Notes: generated from the letters alone by a model not told the origin. A DNA stretch of 64,000 nucleotides from Pseudobutyrivibrio ruminis AD2017 (GCF_000424305.1 NZ_AUJQ01000009.1:1-64000), one strand, 5' to 3'; positions 36,915 through 46,444 are shown, counted from the stretch's first letter. Made by a program: numbers and translations.

Positions 36915-38300
36915 TTAATTAGGATTAATCTTTTTCTTAATTGTTTCTACAAGATTCTTTGTGTTTTCATCCTTAACTATTTCATCCTCGATTTTGTTAG
37001 CTCCGTGGATGATTGTTGAATGGTCTCGTCCGCCAAGTAGAAGACCAATAGCTTGTAATGAAGAATCAGTCATTGTGTTACATAAATACATGGCTATCTG
37101 TCTTGGTCTAACTACGGAACTTGATCTATTTTTAGAAGCCATCTGATCAACTGTAATATTAAAGTGTTCAGCAACTACTTCTATAATTAACTGAGGAGTT
37201 ATTTCTCTTGAAATGTTAGGAGAAATAAAGTTTTGTAATTCTCGCTCAGCTATTTCCATTGTAATATCAATCTTTTCAAGTCTTGAGAAAGCTATTAATT
37301 TATTAAGAGCGCCTTCGATTTCTCGGATGTTTGACTGAATATTTTCAGCTATGTATTTTCTAATTGATTCATCCAAATTGAAATTTTTTTCTTCAATCTT
37401 TCTATTAAGGATAGCCATACGAGTTTCGTAATCTGGATATCCAATATCAGCCATAAGACCCATATCGAATCTTGATTTAAAACGATCATCTAATGTTTCC
37501 ATATCCTTTGGAGGTTTATCAGATGAAATAACTATTTGTTTTCCCATTGCATGTAATGCATTAAATGTATGGAAAAACTCTTCCTGAGTTGCTTCCTTAC
37601 CTATAATAAATTGAATATCATCAACCATGAGAACATCAACAGTTCTGTACTTATCTCTGAAGCGCTGCATTGCTGTAGCATTATTGTTTGTTCTCATGTT
37701 TTCAATTACTTCATTAGTAAATTCTTCTGAAGTTACATATAATATATGAGTGTTTGGATTTTGATTTTCAATGTAATTTCCAATAGCTTGCATTAAGTGA
37801 GTTTTGCCAAGACCAGGTCCTCCATATATATATAGAGGATTATAAAATTCTCCTGGAGATTCTGCTACTGCAAGTGCTGCAGTTTGAGCAAATCTGTTAT
37901 TTCTACCAACGACAAAATTTTCAAATGTAAACTTAGGATTAATGGTAGTGTTAACCATTCGTTTTTCTTCGAATGGAGCACTTTCTTCTATTTTAATTAA
38001 ATCAACATTCTTTTCTTTTTTTATTTGATTTGCATTTTCTTGGGTGATGAATATGATTTCATCGAATTGCATTCCTGTTATTTCTGCAATTGTTACTTTA
38101 ATTGGTGTAGCATACTTTCTTGTAATGTAACCAATTGTCATTTGATTTTGATCACCGTTGTAGGTAATGTAAAGTTTATTATCTTCTATTTGAAATAATT
38201 CGAGAGGTTTTAACCAAGAATTATAAGAAACATCTGAGATACTATACTCAGTTTTAAGATAATCTAGGATTTCGTCCCATTTTTTAACAAGTTCTTCCAT
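36915..38300 (-). CDS. dnaA: Chromosomal replication initiator DnaA
   Basis: 461 residues. N-terminal helicase-loading domain, variable linker (~90-125), AAA+ domain with Walker A GGPGLGKTHL (~161-170) and Walker B VLMVDDIQFI, and the C-terminal DnaA-box binding helix with GLLLGGRDHSTIIHG. It opens oriC and loads DnaB-type helicase. The ATG at 38300 has GGGAAA upstream. A promoter at 38338-38366 and a DnaA box in its leader (38313-38321) suggest autoregulation. Confidence 0.98.
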   Translation of the reverse strand: MEELVKKWDEILDYLKTEYSISDVSYNSWLKPLELFQIEDNKLYITYNGDQNQMTIGYITRKYATPIKVTIAEITGMQFDEIIFITQENANQIKKEKNVDLIKIEESAPFEEKRMVNTTINPKFTFENFVVGRNNRFAQTAALAVAESPGEFYNPLYIYGGPGLGKTHLMQAIGNYIENQNPNTHILYVTSEEFTNEVIENMRTNNNATAMQRFRDKYRTVDVLMVDDIQFIIGKEATQEEFFHTFNALHAMGKQIVISSDKPPKDMETLDDRFKSRFDMGLMADIGYPDYETRMAILNRKIEEKNFNLDESIRKYIAENIQSNIREIEGALNKLIAFSRLEKIDITMEIAERELQNFISPNISREITPQLIIEVVAEHFNITVDQMASKNRSSSVVRPRQIAMYLCNTMTDSSLQAIGLLLGGRDHSTIIHGANKIEDEIVKDENTKNLVETIKKKINPN

Positions 38301-38337
38301 AAAATTTCCCTTTTATCCACATTTTAAACTATTCTAT

Positions 38338-38366
38338 ATTCTACCCTATATATGGCTTTTTATCAA
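38338..38366 (-). promoter_or_regulatory. dnaA promoter
   Basis: TTGATA (38361-38366), 17-nt spacer, TAGAAT (38338-38343) on the minus strand, start near 38331. The DnaA box at 38313-38321 lies just downstream of the start. Confidence 0.75.
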
Positions 38367-38702
38367 TATTTACTACAAATTGGTGTAGGGGATTGTGTAA
38401 ATTTTAAAATGCCTTATTTCGCAAATTTGGGCCTCTAATATTAGAATTATAGTTATCCACATATGGAAAATTTGATTTATCCACATTTACAATCCCTATT
38501 TTACATTATTTTTGATAGTTAGTGTGGATAAAATTGATTTTTTTCCAGCTTATCCACATAGTTTTCCACACATTGTAGATAAGATTAAAAATATTTTTGC
38601 CAGTTTTATACAACATTTTGTATTCCATTTTTAGGTTTAGTAGAGATATTGTGTTTTTGAGTTATCCACACCTACTTAAAATATTAAATAATGCATTTTT
38701 TA

Positions 38703-38731
38703 TTGACTTTATAGGCTTTTGCAGTTATAAT
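38703..38731 (+). promoter_or_regulatory. rpmH promoter
   Basis: TTGACT (38703-38708), 17-nt spacer, perfect TATAAT (38726-38731). Start near 38738, 33 bp before rpmH. Confidence 0.85.
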
Positions 38732-38770
38732 TTCAACTGATGTTTTCTCATAAGAGGAGGTGGATATATT

Positions 38771-38905
38771 ATGAAGATGACATATCAACCAAAAAAGAGA
38801 CAGAGATCCAAAGTACATGGATTTAGATCAAGAATGAGCACAGCTGGTGGACGTAAGGTTCTTGCAGCTAGACGTGCAAAAGGAAGAAAGAAATTATCAG
38901 CTTAG
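38771..38905 (+). CDS. rpmH: Ribosomal protein bL34
   Basis: 44 residues, beginning [18 protein letters not shown] and ending AKGRKKLSA, almost identical in pattern to other bL34 proteins: very basic, with the conserved [16 protein letters not shown]. It sits in the large ribosomal subunit near the tunnel exit. GAGGAGG precedes the ATG by about 10 nt. The short length keeps it out of simple ORF lists. It is first of the rightward replichore genes. Confidence 0.98.
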   Translation: MKMTYQPKKRQRSKVHGFRSRMSTAGGRKVLAARRAKGRKKLSA

Positions 38906-38953
38906 GCCACAGACCATGTGGTCTTTCTTCTTATTTAAAAGGAAAATATTGTT

Positions 38954-39292
38954 ATGGAATTTAGTGAATCTCTAAAAAAGAATAAAGACTTCACGCTCGT
39001 GTACAGAAGAGGTGTGTCAAAAGCTAATAGACAGCTTGTAATGTATATCTACCATAATAATACAGATCGAAATCGTATTGGAATTTCTGTTAGTAAAAAG
39101 GTTGGAAATTCAGTAGTTAGGCATCATTTGACGAGACTGATAAGAGAAAGTTATAGACTAAATGAAGAGATGTTCAATAGTGGTTTGGACATTGTAGTCG
39201 TTGTAAGAGAAGCCGCAGCTTCCGCTACTTTTGATGAAATACAAAAATCCTTGCTTCATCTTGCAAATCTTCACAAAGTAACTCGTAAATAA
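38954..39292 (+). CDS. rnpA: RNase P protein component
   Basis: 112 residues. It assists the RNase P RNA in 5' maturation of tRNAs. The conserved RNR-type helix appears as SKKVGNSVVRHHLTRLIRESYR (~50-71), with the early FTLVYRRGVSKANRQLVMY segment. The gene follows rpmH after a 48-bp gap, with AAAGGAAAA upstream of ATG. Confidence 0.96.
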   Translation: MEFSESLKKNKDFTLVYRRGVSKANRQLVMYIYHNNTDRNRIGISVSKKVGNSVVRHHLTRLIRESYRLNEEMFNSGLDIVVVVREAAASATFDEIQKSLLHLANLHKVTRK

Positions 39293-39312
39293 TTGGAATC
39301 ATCTTTTCTATC

Positions 39313-39525
39313 ATGTTGAAGAAGTTATTTATATTTTTAATTAAGTTTTATAGAAAATATTTGTCACCAATGAAAACCACCAAATGTCCTTATTGTCCTA
39401 CATGTTCTGCTTATGGACTTGAAGCAGTTGAAAAATATGGGGCTATTAAAGGCGGCGGTTTAGCTCTTTGGAGAATTATTAGATGTAATCCTTTTTCTCA
39501 TGGTGGATTTGATCCGGTTCCTTAA
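39313..39525 (+). CDS. yidD: Membrane insertion factor YidD
   Basis: 70 residues. N-terminal amphipathic membrane helix (KKLFIFLIKFYRKYLSP) and conserved CPYCPTCSAYGLEAVEKYGAIKGG...RCNPFSHGGFDPVP, with the usual cysteine pattern plus one extra cysteine. YidD assists YidC insertion of membrane proteins. No good ribosome site precedes the ATG, so it may be translated by coupling to rnpA. Confidence 0.95.
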   Translation: MLKKLFIFLIKFYRKYLSPMKTTKCPYCPTCSAYGLEAVEKYGAIKGGGLALWRIIRCNPFSHGGFDPVP

Positions 39526-39543
39526 TTAACTGGAGGTTTTACG

Positions 39544-40824
39544 TTGAGCGATTTATTACTTACCGCTTATGGTGGTTCTATCCTTGGACCTATCGCAGTA
39601 TTATTAGGATGGATTATGGATAAGATTTATGTTTTACTTGCTAGCATTGGCATTGAAAACATAGCTCTTACAATTTTTATTTTCACTTTTGTTATCTATC
39701 TTTGCATGTTCCCACTTACTTACAAGCAGCAGAAGTTTGCTGTTTTAACTCGTAAGATGCAGCCTGAAATGAAAGCTATTCAAGATAAGTATAAGGGTGC
39801 AAAAGACCAGGATAGTATGCAAAAGCAGCAGATGGAAACTCAGGCACTTTATGATAAATACGGTATTTCACCAACTGGTAGCTGTGTTTACATGTTAATC
39901 CAGATGCCTATTCTTTTTGCTCTTTATAGAGTATTCTATAATGTTCCTGCTTATATTACTTCTGTAAAAAATGTATTTACAGAGCTTGTTAACGGAATTA
40001 TGGCTACAGATGGATTTGCAAAGACTATGACTAATATTGCAGATTCAGCTAATCTTAGAAATGTCAACTATGATTTTACAGTTAGCGATAAGACTGTAGT
40101 TTCTAATTATTTAGTAGATGTTCTTTATAAGCTTCCTTCATCAGGTTGGGATGCACTTACAAATGCTTTTCCTGATTTAACATCATCTATTGATACTGTT
40201 GTAGCTAAGCTTGAAAAGATTAACTACTTATTTGTACTTAACATTAGTGATACTCCACTTAATCTTATTAAGTTTGGATGGGCTTCAGAAAAGAAAGATT
40301 TCCTTTTAATTTTCTGTGCTTTACTTATTCCAGTAATATCTTATTTAACACAGATGTTAAACATTAAGCTTACTCCACAGTCTACTGAAGGACAGTCAGA
40401 GCAGATGGCAGCACAGATGAAGACAATGAATCTTATGATGCCACTTATGTCACTTTTTATCTGCTTTACAGTTCCTGTAGGTCTTGGTTTATATTGGATT
40501 GCTGGTGCTTTAGTTCGTGTAGTTCAGCAGTACTTCTTAAATAAGCATTTTGAAAAGATTGATCTTGAAAGTATCATTGAGAAGAACAAGGATAAAGCAG
40601 CTGCTAAGGCTGAAAAGCGTGGCATTCGTCAGGCTCAAATTTATGAAGCAGCTCGTATGTCTACAAAGTCTTCAAGCACTTCAATGACTGACAGGGCAAA
40701 TCTTGTTAAGGATAATTCTGAAGCTTTAAAAAATGCAGAGGAATTTAGATCAAAGGCAAGTTCAAATTCTCTTGCCGCAAAGGCTAATCTTGTAAAAGAA
40801 TTTAACGAAAAAAATAATAAATAG
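39544..40824 (+). CDS. yidC: Membrane protein insertase YidC
   Basis: 426 residues starting at a TTG (39544-39546) with GGAGG 7 nt upstream. Oxa1/Alb3/YidC fold: helix ~10-35, helix ~38-57 followed by cytoplasmic hairpin QKFAVLTRKMQPEMKAIQDKYKG, then helices near ~110-130, ~250-270 and two at ~300-335. A long loop (~130-245) between helices is larger than in most Gram-positive YidC. The C-terminal tail (~345-426) is basic. It inserts membrane proteins with or without SecYEG. No lipoprotein signal is seen. Confidence 0.94.
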   Translation: MSDLLLTAYGGSILGPIAVLLGWIMDKIYVLLASIGIENIALTIFIFTFVIYLCMFPLTYKQQKFAVLTRKMQPEMKAIQDKYKGAKDQDSMQKQQMETQALYDKYGISPTGSCVYMLIQMPILFALYRVFYNVPAYITSVKNVFTELVNGIMATDGFAKTMTNIADSANLRNVNYDFTVSDKTVVSNYLVDVLYKLPSSGWDALTNAFPDLTSSIDTVVAKLEKINYLFVLNISDTPLNLIKFGWASEKKDFLLIFCALLIPVISYLTQMLNIKLTPQSTEGQSEQMAAQMKTMNLMMPLMSLFICFTVPVGLGLYWIAGALVRVVQQYFLNKHFEKIDLESIIEKNKDKAAAKAEKRGIRQAQIYEAARMSTKSSSTSMTDRANLVKDNSEALKNAEEFRSKASSNSLAAKANLVKEFNEKNNK

Positions 40825-40835
40825 GGGGAAATAAA

Positions 40836-41465
40836 ATGGAATTCAAAGAGTTTACAGGTAAGACTGTTGCAGATGCTCTTACTAATGCAACTGTTTCATT
40901 AGGTATTACTTCAGACCAGGTTAAATACGAAGTTCTTGAAGAAGGAAGTAATGGTTTTCTTGGAATTGGTTCTAAGGATGCAGTTATCAAAGTTGTTATT
41001 TCTTCTGAGGAAGATTCTAAGGAAGTTGCTTTAGAATTTTTAAATGGTGTTTTCGAAGCTATGCAGCTTGAAGTTAACATTTCAATGGATTATGACGAGT
41101 CTGATAAGACACTTTCAATTGATTTAGCTGGTCCAGAGATGGGTGTTCTTATTGGTAAGCGTGGTCAGACACTAGATTCATTACAGTATCTTACAAATCT
41201 TGCAGTTAATCGTTCATCTGAGAACTATACTAGAGTTAAGATTGATACTGAAGATTATAGACGTCGTAGAAAAGAGACACTCGAAAATCTTGCAAAGAAT
41301 ATGGCAAGCAAGGTTAAGAGAACAAAGAAGGCAGTTACTCTTGAGGCTATGAATCCTTACGAAAGACGTATTATTCATTCAGCACTTCAGAATGATAATA
41401 ATGTTACAACTCATTCAGAGGGTGAAGAGCCATACCGCTACGTTGTTATTACTCTTAAGAAATAA
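40836..41465 (+). CDS. jag: RNA-binding protein KhpB/Jag
   Basis: 209 residues: Jag_N (EFTGKTVADALTNATVSLGI), KH domain with GKRGQTLDSLQYLTNLAVNR (~107-126) in place of GXXG, and R3H domain RRIIHSALQNDNNVTTHSEGEEPYR at the end. It binds RNA together with KhpA, affecting cell division and envelope genes. GGGGGAAA precedes the ATG. It follows yidC by 11 bp, as in other Firmicutes. Confidence 0.95.
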   Translation: MEFKEFTGKTVADALTNATVSLGITSDQVKYEVLEEGSNGFLGIGSKDAVIKVVISSEEDSKEVALEFLNGVFEAMQLEVNISMDYDESDKTLSIDLAGPEMGVLIGKRGQTLDSLQYLTNLAVNRSSENYTRVKIDTEDYRRRRKETLENLAKNMASKVKRTKKAVTLEAMNPYERRIIHSALQNDNNVTTHSEGEEPYRYVVITLKK

Positions 41466-41473
41466 TTGATTTC

Positions 41474-41519
41474 AAGGGTTAGTCTTTATAATTAGGCTAA
41501 CCCTTTGACTTTGTTTATT
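41474..41519 (+). terminator. Possible terminator after jag
   Basis: Stem aagggttag (41474-41482) with ctaaccctt (41497-41505), followed by a weak, interrupted T-run (TGACTTTGTTT). A partial terminator is possible. Confidence 0.5.
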
Positions 41520-41573
41520 AATAAATTAAAGAATTCTTCTTTTATTTATTAATTGACAAATATGGAGGAGACT

Positions 41574-42944
41574 ATGTATCAAAGTGATACAATATGCGCA
41601 ATCGCTACATCATTAAATAGTTCTGGCATTGGTATTATTCGTGTCAGTGGAGAAGAATCAATTTCTATAGTTGATTCTATTTTTCGTGGAAAAAATAAAT
41701 TAGCAGATTGCGACACTCATACCATTCAATATGGACATATTGTTGCTAATTCAGAAGTAGTAGATGAAGTTTTAGTCATGATAATGAAAGGACCAAGAAG
41801 CTACACTACTGAAGATACAATTGAAATTGACTGTCATGGTGGAATTTTAGTTCTTAAAAAGGTACTTAGTCTTTTAATAAATGCGGGAGCAAGAATAGCA
41901 GAGCCAGGAGAATTTACAAAAAGAGCATTTTTGAATGGACGTATAGATTTATCAGAAGCCGAATCTATCATGGATTTAATTTCTTCTAATTCAGAACTTG
42001 CTATGAAGAATTCTATAAAGCAGTTATCTGGTTCATTAAATAAAATTATTGTTGATTTAAGAGATAAGATTTTATATGAAACTGCATTTATAGAATCTGC
42101 TTTAGATGATCCAGAGCATTACGATTTAACTGGATACCCAGAGCAGTTGAGAGAAAAGGTTAATTCATTAATTACTACAGTTGATAATTTAATTAATTCT
42201 TTTAATTCAGGACATATTTTAAAAGAAGGTATTAATACACTTATTTTAGGAAAGCCTAATGCAGGTAAATCTTCTTTGCTTAATACTTTATCTCGAAGAG
42301 AGAGGGCAATTGTTACAGATATTCCTGGAACTACAAGAGATACATTAGAAGAGCAGATTACTATTAATGGAGTTTCTCTTAATATCATTGATACTGCAGG
42401 TATCAGACAAACCGATGATGTAGTTGAAAAGATTGGTGTAGATAAAGCAATCGATTCTATAGAAGATGCAGATTTAATTTTATTTGTTTTAGATTCATCA
42501 AGACCAATGGATTCGAATGATGAATTTATTATCAATAAAATTTTAGATAAAAAAGTAATTATATTACTTAATAAATCTGACCTCGATACAGTAATTAGCG
42601 AGGAAGATATATGCAATAAATATAATAAACCTGTTATTTCTTTTTCATCTGTAAGTATGGATGGCTTAGATACGCTTGAGTCAAAAATTACTGATATGTT
42701 TTTTGCAGGTGAAGTTAAATCTGACGACACTTTATATATTACAAACTCTCGTCAGGCTGGTTGTCTTTCAAATGCAAAGAATAGTTTATTGAATGTTATT
42801 ACAAGTATAGATAATATGATGCCAGAAGATTTTTTCTCAATAGATTTAATGGATGCCTATAATTTCCTTGGTGAGATTACTGGTGAGACTATAGAAGATG
42901 ATTTGGCAAATAAGATTTTTAGTACATTTTGTATGGGTAAATAA
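41574..42944 (+). CDS. mnmE: tRNA modification GTPase MnmE
   Basis: 456 residues from ATG 41574 (GGAGGAG 5 nt upstream; a TTG 21 nt earlier is less likely). N-terminal folate-binding domain (IRVSGEESISIV), central helical part, inserted G domain with GKPNAGKSSLLN, DIPGTTRDT, DTAGIR and NKSD, and the C-terminal CMGK, where the catalytic Cys is. With MnmG it makes the cmnm5 modification at U34 of tRNAs. Confidence 0.97.
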   Translation: MYQSDTICAIATSLNSSGIGIIRVSGEESISIVDSIFRGKNKLADCDTHTIQYGHIVANSEVVDEVLVMIMKGPRSYTTEDTIEIDCHGGILVLKKVLSLLINAGARIAEPGEFTKRAFLNGRIDLSEAESIMDLISSNSELAMKNSIKQLSGSLNKIIVDLRDKILYETAFIESALDDPEHYDLTGYPEQLREKVNSLITTVDNLINSFNSGHILKEGINTLILGKPNAGKSSLLNTLSRRERAIVTDIPGTTRDTLEEQITINGVSLNIIDTAGIRQTDDVVEKIGVDKAIDSIEDADLILFVLDSSRPMDSNDEFIINKILDKKVIILLNKSDLDTVISEEDICNKYNKPVISFSSVSMDGLDTLESKITDMFFAGEVKSDDTLYITNSRQAGCLSNAKNSLLNVITSIDNMMPEDFFSIDLMDAYNFLGEITGETIEDDLANKIFSTFCMGK

Positions 42945-42967
42945 TTGAGGTTAATTAAGGAGTTATT

Positions 42968-44860
42968 ATGTCATACGTAGAAGAGTCCTATGATGTTGTT
43001 GTTATTGGAGCTGGTCATGCTGGATGTGAAGCAGCTTTAGCTTCAGCTAGAATGGGATTAAATACAATTTGTTTTACTGTTAGTATGGATTCAGTTGCAT
43101 TAATGCCATGTAATCCTAATATTGGTGGAAGTTCTAAAGGACATCTTGTTAGAGAGTTAGATGCTCTTGGTGGACAGATGGGTATAAATATCGATCATAC
43201 TTTCATTCAGTCCAAGATGCTTAATTCATCTAAGGGTCCTGCTGTACATTCACTTAGAGCTCAGGCTGACAAATCTGCATATTCTCTGAGAATGAGAAAA
43301 ACTATGCAGGATACAGATAATCTTACTTTAAGACAAGCTGAGGTTACTGAATTAATAGTAAATAATGGAAAAGTTGAAGGTGTTAAAACTTTATCTGGTG
43401 CAACTTATCATGCTAAGGCAGTTGTTATTTGTACTGGTACTTACCTTAGAGCTAGATGTTTATACGGAGATGTTATTGAACACACTGGTCCTAATGGTTT
43501 GAAAGCAGCTAATCATTTAACTCAATCATTAACTGATAATAATGTAGAAATGAACCGCTTTAAAACTGGTACTCCGGCAAGAGTTGATAGTCGTTCAATC
43601 GATTATTCAAAGATGGAAATACAGTTAGGTGATAACCCTGTTGTTCCTTTTTCATTTAGTACAAATCCAGATGATGTTCAGATTGAGCAGGTTCCATGTT
43701 ATTTAACATATACTAATGAAAAGACTCATGAGATTATTAGAGCTAATCTTGATAGATCACCAATGTATTCTGGAGTAATTGAAGGAACAGGTCCTAGATA
43801 TTGCCCAAGTATTGAAGATAAGGTTGTTCGTTTTGCTGATAAAAATCGTCATCAGCTTTTTGTTGAACCAGAAGGCTTAAATACAAATGAAATGTATATT
43901 GGTGGAATGAGTTCATCAATGCCTGAAGATGTTCAGTATGCAATGTACCATACTGTTCCTGGTTTGGAAAATTGTAAAATTGTTCGTAACGCATATGCGA
44001 TTGAATATGATTGTATTAATGCTACTCAGTTAAAAGCCAGTCTTGAATTTAAAAATATTGATGGCTTATTTGCTGCAGGTCAGTTTAACGGTAGTAGTGG
44101 ATATGAAGAAGCAGCAGCACAGGGATTGGTAGCTGGAATTAATGCTGCATTAAAATTACTTGGTAAGGAACCAATGATTTTAGATAGATCTAATTCATAT
44201 ATTGGTGTTTTAATCGATGACCTTGTTACTAAGGAAACAAAAGAGCCATATCGTATGATGACATCTAGAGCTGAGTATAGACTTCTACTTAGACAAGATA
44301 ATGCAGATATTCGCCTCTCTAAAATCGGTTACGAGGTTGGTTTACTTCCTAAAGAACGCTATGAACATGTAGTTGAAAAGGAACGTTTAATCAATGAAGA
44401 GGTAGCTCGAGTAAAAGAAATTAATATTGGAGCAAGAAAAGAAGTTCAAGAGCTTCTTGAATCTTATGGAAGTATTCCGCTTTCTAACGGAATCAAACTT
44501 GTAGATTTAATTAGAAGACCTGAGCTTGATTATGATAAGTTAGCACCTATTGATCCTGATAGACCTAATTTATCAAAAGAAGTTAGAGAAGAAGTTAATA
44601 TTTATATTAAGTACGAAGGCTATTTGTCTAGACAGGAAAAACAGGTAAAACAATTTAAAAAACTTGAACAAAAATTAATTCCTACTGATATTGATTATGA
44701 TGATGTATCAAGTTTAAGAATTGAAGCTAGACAGAAGCTTACAAAATTAAGACCAGCGAATATTGGTCAGGCTTCAAGAATATCAGGTGTAAGCCCAGCT
44801 GATATCTCAGTACTTTTAGTTTATCTTGAGACATATAAAAGCAAAAATGCATCAGTTTAA
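42968..44860 (+). CDS. mnmG: tRNA modification enzyme MnmG
   Basis: 630 residues, FAD-binding. [17 protein letters not shown] (~14-30) is the Rossmann motif, [19 protein letters not shown] and [11 protein letters not shown] are typical family segments, and [22 protein letters not shown] closes the FAD domain. Partner of MnmE for U34 modification. A hairpin at 44857-44881 follows its stop. GGAG lies 6 nt upstream of the ATG. Confidence 0.97.
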   Translation: MSYVEESYDVVVIGAGHAGCEAALASARMGLNTICFTVSMDSVALMPCNPNIGGSSKGHLVRELDALGGQMGINIDHTFIQSKMLNSSKGPAVHSLRAQADKSAYSLRMRKTMQDTDNLTLRQAEVTELIVNNGKVEGVKTLSGATYHAKAVVICTGTYLRARCLYGDVIEHTGPNGLKAANHLTQSLTDNNVEMNRFKTGTPARVDSRSIDYSKMEIQLGDNPVVPFSFSTNPDDVQIEQVPCYLTYTNEKTHEIIRANLDRSPMYSGVIEGTGPRYCPSIEDKVVRFADKNRHQLFVEPEGLNTNEMYIGGMSSSMPEDVQYAMYHTVPGLENCKIVRNAYAIEYDCINATQLKASLEFKNIDGLFAAGQFNGSSGYEEAAAQGLVAGINAALKLLGKEPMILDRSNSYIGVLIDDLVTKETKEPYRMMTSRAEYRLLLRQDNADIRLSKIGYEVGLLPKERYEHVVEKERLINEEVARVKEINIGARKEVQELLESYGSIPLSNGIKLVDLIRRPELDYDKLAPIDPDRPNLSKEVREEVNIYIKYEGYLSRQEKQVKQFKKLEQKLIPTDIDYDDVSSLRIEARQKLTKLRPANIGQASRISGVSPADISVLLVYLETYKSKNASV

Positions 44861-44907
44861 GGGTATATAAATGTACCCTTAAAACCATTCGATTTTTTAG
44901 GAGATTT

Positions 44908-45627
44908 ATGAGTAGAGATTATTCTTATTTAATTAATACTTTGGGTAACTGGAATTTTGAGTTATCAGAGCATCAGATTGAACAGCTTGATAAGTATTAT
45001 GAATTATTAATTGAAAAAAACAAGGTAATGAATCTTACTGCTATTACTGAGTTTGATGAAGTTATAGTTAAGCATTTTGCTGATAGCTTATCAATCTGTA
45101 CTGTATTACCAGAAGATGTTAATACTGTTTGTGATTTAGGAACCGGTGCAGGTTTTCCTGGTATACCTATGGCTATTGCTTACCCAAATTTACAGTTTAC
45201 ATTAATTGATTCTCTTAATAAACGTATTAAGTTTTTACAGGAAGTAGTAGATGCCATCGGTCTTACTAATGTTACATTAGTTCATGCAAGAGCAGAGGAG
45301 GCCGGTAGAGATAAAAAGTTTAGAGAACAGTTTGATTTAGTTGTTTCGCGTGCTGTTGCTAACATTGCTACTTTATCGGAATATTGTTTACCTTTAGTTA
45401 AAGTTAATGGGTATTTTATTAGCTTTAAGTCAGGTGATATTGATAATGAAATTAATGAATCAGGTAAAGCTATTAATAAACTTGGTGGAAACTTAAATAA
45501 ACCAATATTGTTTAGTTTACCTGATACAGATATTAGTCGTAGTTTTCTTGTTATTAATAAAGAAAAGAATACACCAAAGGCATATCCTAGAAAAGCTGGT
45601 ACTCCTAGCAAGGAACCACTTAAATAG
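44908..45627 (+). CDS. rsmG: 16S rRNA m7G527 methyltransferase RsmG
   Basis: 239 residues. SAM motif CDLGTGAGFPGIPMAI (~69-84), preceded by KVMNLTAITEFDEVIVKHFADSLS, and DLVVSRAVANIATLSEYCLPL. Methylates G527 of 16S rRNA; loss gives low-level streptomycin resistance in other species. AGGAG lies 7 nt before ATG. Confidence 0.96.
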   Translation: MSRDYSYLINTLGNWNFELSEHQIEQLDKYYELLIEKNKVMNLTAITEFDEVIVKHFADSLSICTVLPEDVNTVCDLGTGAGFPGIPMAIAYPNLQFTLIDSLNKRIKFLQEVVDAIGLTNVTLVHARAEEAGRDKKFREQFDLVVSRAVANIATLSEYCLPLVKVNGYFISFKSGDIDNEINESGKAINKLGGNLNKPILFSLPDTDISRSFLVINKEKNTPKAYPRKAGTPSKEPLK

Positions 45628-45632
45628 GATAT

Positions 45633-45648
45633 TGTTTCACGTGAAAAT
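45633..45648. promoter_or_regulatory. parS-like site, imperfect
   Basis: TGTTTCACGTGAAAAT, 14 of 16 matches to the parS consensus TGTTTCACGTGAAACA. It lies directly after the rsmG stop, 540 bp from the perfect copy. Confidence 0.7.
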
Positions 45649-45671
45649 AATTTATTATAAGGGGAATATGT

Positions 45672-46151
45672 ATGATTAATGATTTTCTTAGAAAATATCA
45701 AGAAGAACTTATCTCTGATAAAATCCAATTAAAGGAAGATATGGATTTATTGGAAACTAAGATAAATGAAGAAAATAAATTTCTTATTCTTTTAGAAGAA
45801 TCTAATGAATCTTATTTTAAGGAATTTACTCCTAGAGATATTAACGCTAAAAATAATGAAAAAGCTGCAGAAGTAAGGCTTACATTACAGGATTTAAATT
45901 CTAAGATGGATATATTAAATCAGAAAATGAAGTTTTACGATGGAAGATTAGTAGAAATTAATGCGCTTTTAAACAATACTGCAGTAGTTAATAGACCAGC
46001 AATCGAAAATAAAAACTCTAATTCTTCTGTTGATGATGTGACTAGTGATTTAGATAACATAAAAGTTTCTTTAGAAAACATCAAAAATTACGTAGTTCTT
46101 GATCCATATCGTGCAAAAATAGAATTAGAAAAGATTATTTCTACTATATAA
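45672..46151 (+). CDS. Coiled-coil protein with HisKA_3-like C-terminal fragment
   Basis: 159 residues, soluble, highly charged. Residues ~1-115 form two long coiled coils. The last ~40 residues (DLDNIKVSLENIKNYVVLDPYRAKIELEKIISTI) resemble the segment that follows the phospho-acceptor helix in DegS-type histidine kinases (ID-QDP-R-KLEL), but the HDT..Q box and ATPase are missing. I do not recognise it as a complete family member. It may be a remnant or short regulatory relative. Located between rsmG and the parS sites, with GGGG 6 nt ahead of the ATG. Confidence 0.5.
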   Translation: MINDFLRKYQEELISDKIQLKEDMDLLETKINEENKFLILLEESNESYFKEFTPRDINAKNNEKAAEVRLTLQDLNSKMDILNQKMKFYDGRLVEINALLNNTAVVNRPAIENKNSNSSVDDVTSDLDNIKVSLENIKNYVVLDPYRAKIELEKIISTI

Positions 46152-46175
46152 TATTGTACAAACCTAAATATTGTA

Positions 46176-46191
46176 TGTTTCACGTGAAACA
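46176..46191. promoter_or_regulatory. parS: parS site
   Basis: Perfect 16-bp TGTTTCACGTGAAACA, the binding site of ParB/Spo0J and the loading point for the ParB-CTP clamp. Confidence 0.95.
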
Positions 46192-46278
46192 TTTTTACTA
46201 AATATTGGGGCTAAAACACAAAATATTGTATTTGGAAATTTGAATCAACTTCTATATATTGCTATTTTTAATAAAAGA

Positions 46279-46294
46279 TGTTTCACGTGAAACA
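46279..46294. promoter_or_regulatory. parS: parS site in an extended palindrome
   Basis: Perfect TGTTTCACGTGAAACA. The symmetry extends six bases on each side (AAAAGA and TCTTTT) to give a 28-bp palindrome, 46273-46300. With the T-rich end it could also form an RNA hairpin. Confidence 0.95.
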
Positions 46295-46444
46295 TCTTTT
46301 AAATACCCAAAATATAACTATATATAGTAAAAATAAGCACAACTACTGGATATAATTGTCAATTTCTTTAGTAGAATTGAAAAATATAGAATGATATAAT
46401 GTAAACTATTCAGAGTTAAATATTAAAAAAGAGGGAGACAATAA

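Larger units (their letters stand above)
38301..38770. other. oriC: Replication origin oriC (dnaA-rpmH region)
   Basis: A 470-bp gap between divergent dnaA and rpmH. Perfect DnaA boxes TTATCCACA: 38313-38321, 38453-38461, 38477-38485, 38550-38558 and 38662-38670 on plus, 38523-38531 on minus. One-mismatch boxes: 38562-38570 and, on minus, 38574-38582. An AT-only tract at about 38677-38704 could be the unwinding element. TAG triplets lie near 38637-38645, resembling a DnaA-trio. Gene polarity switches here, supporting the assignment. Confidence 0.93.
46152..46444. other. parS region upstream of parAB
   Basis: A 293-bp AT-rich gap without a gene. It holds two perfect parS sites and a purine-rich ribosome site (GAGGGAGA) ahead of parA. 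A TATAAT-like element at about 46397 may be part of the parA promoter; no clear -35 was found. Confidence 0.7.

Noticed and set aside
39853-40245. Long loop in YidC as a sign of gene fusion
   Set aside because: The frame is unbroken and both flanking parts match YidC; similar loops occur in related Clostridia as far as I recall.
44857-44881. Hairpin after mnmG as terminator
   Set aside because: Stem aagggta/taccctt has no T-run, and rsmG follows in the same direction; more likely an RNA processing or stability element.
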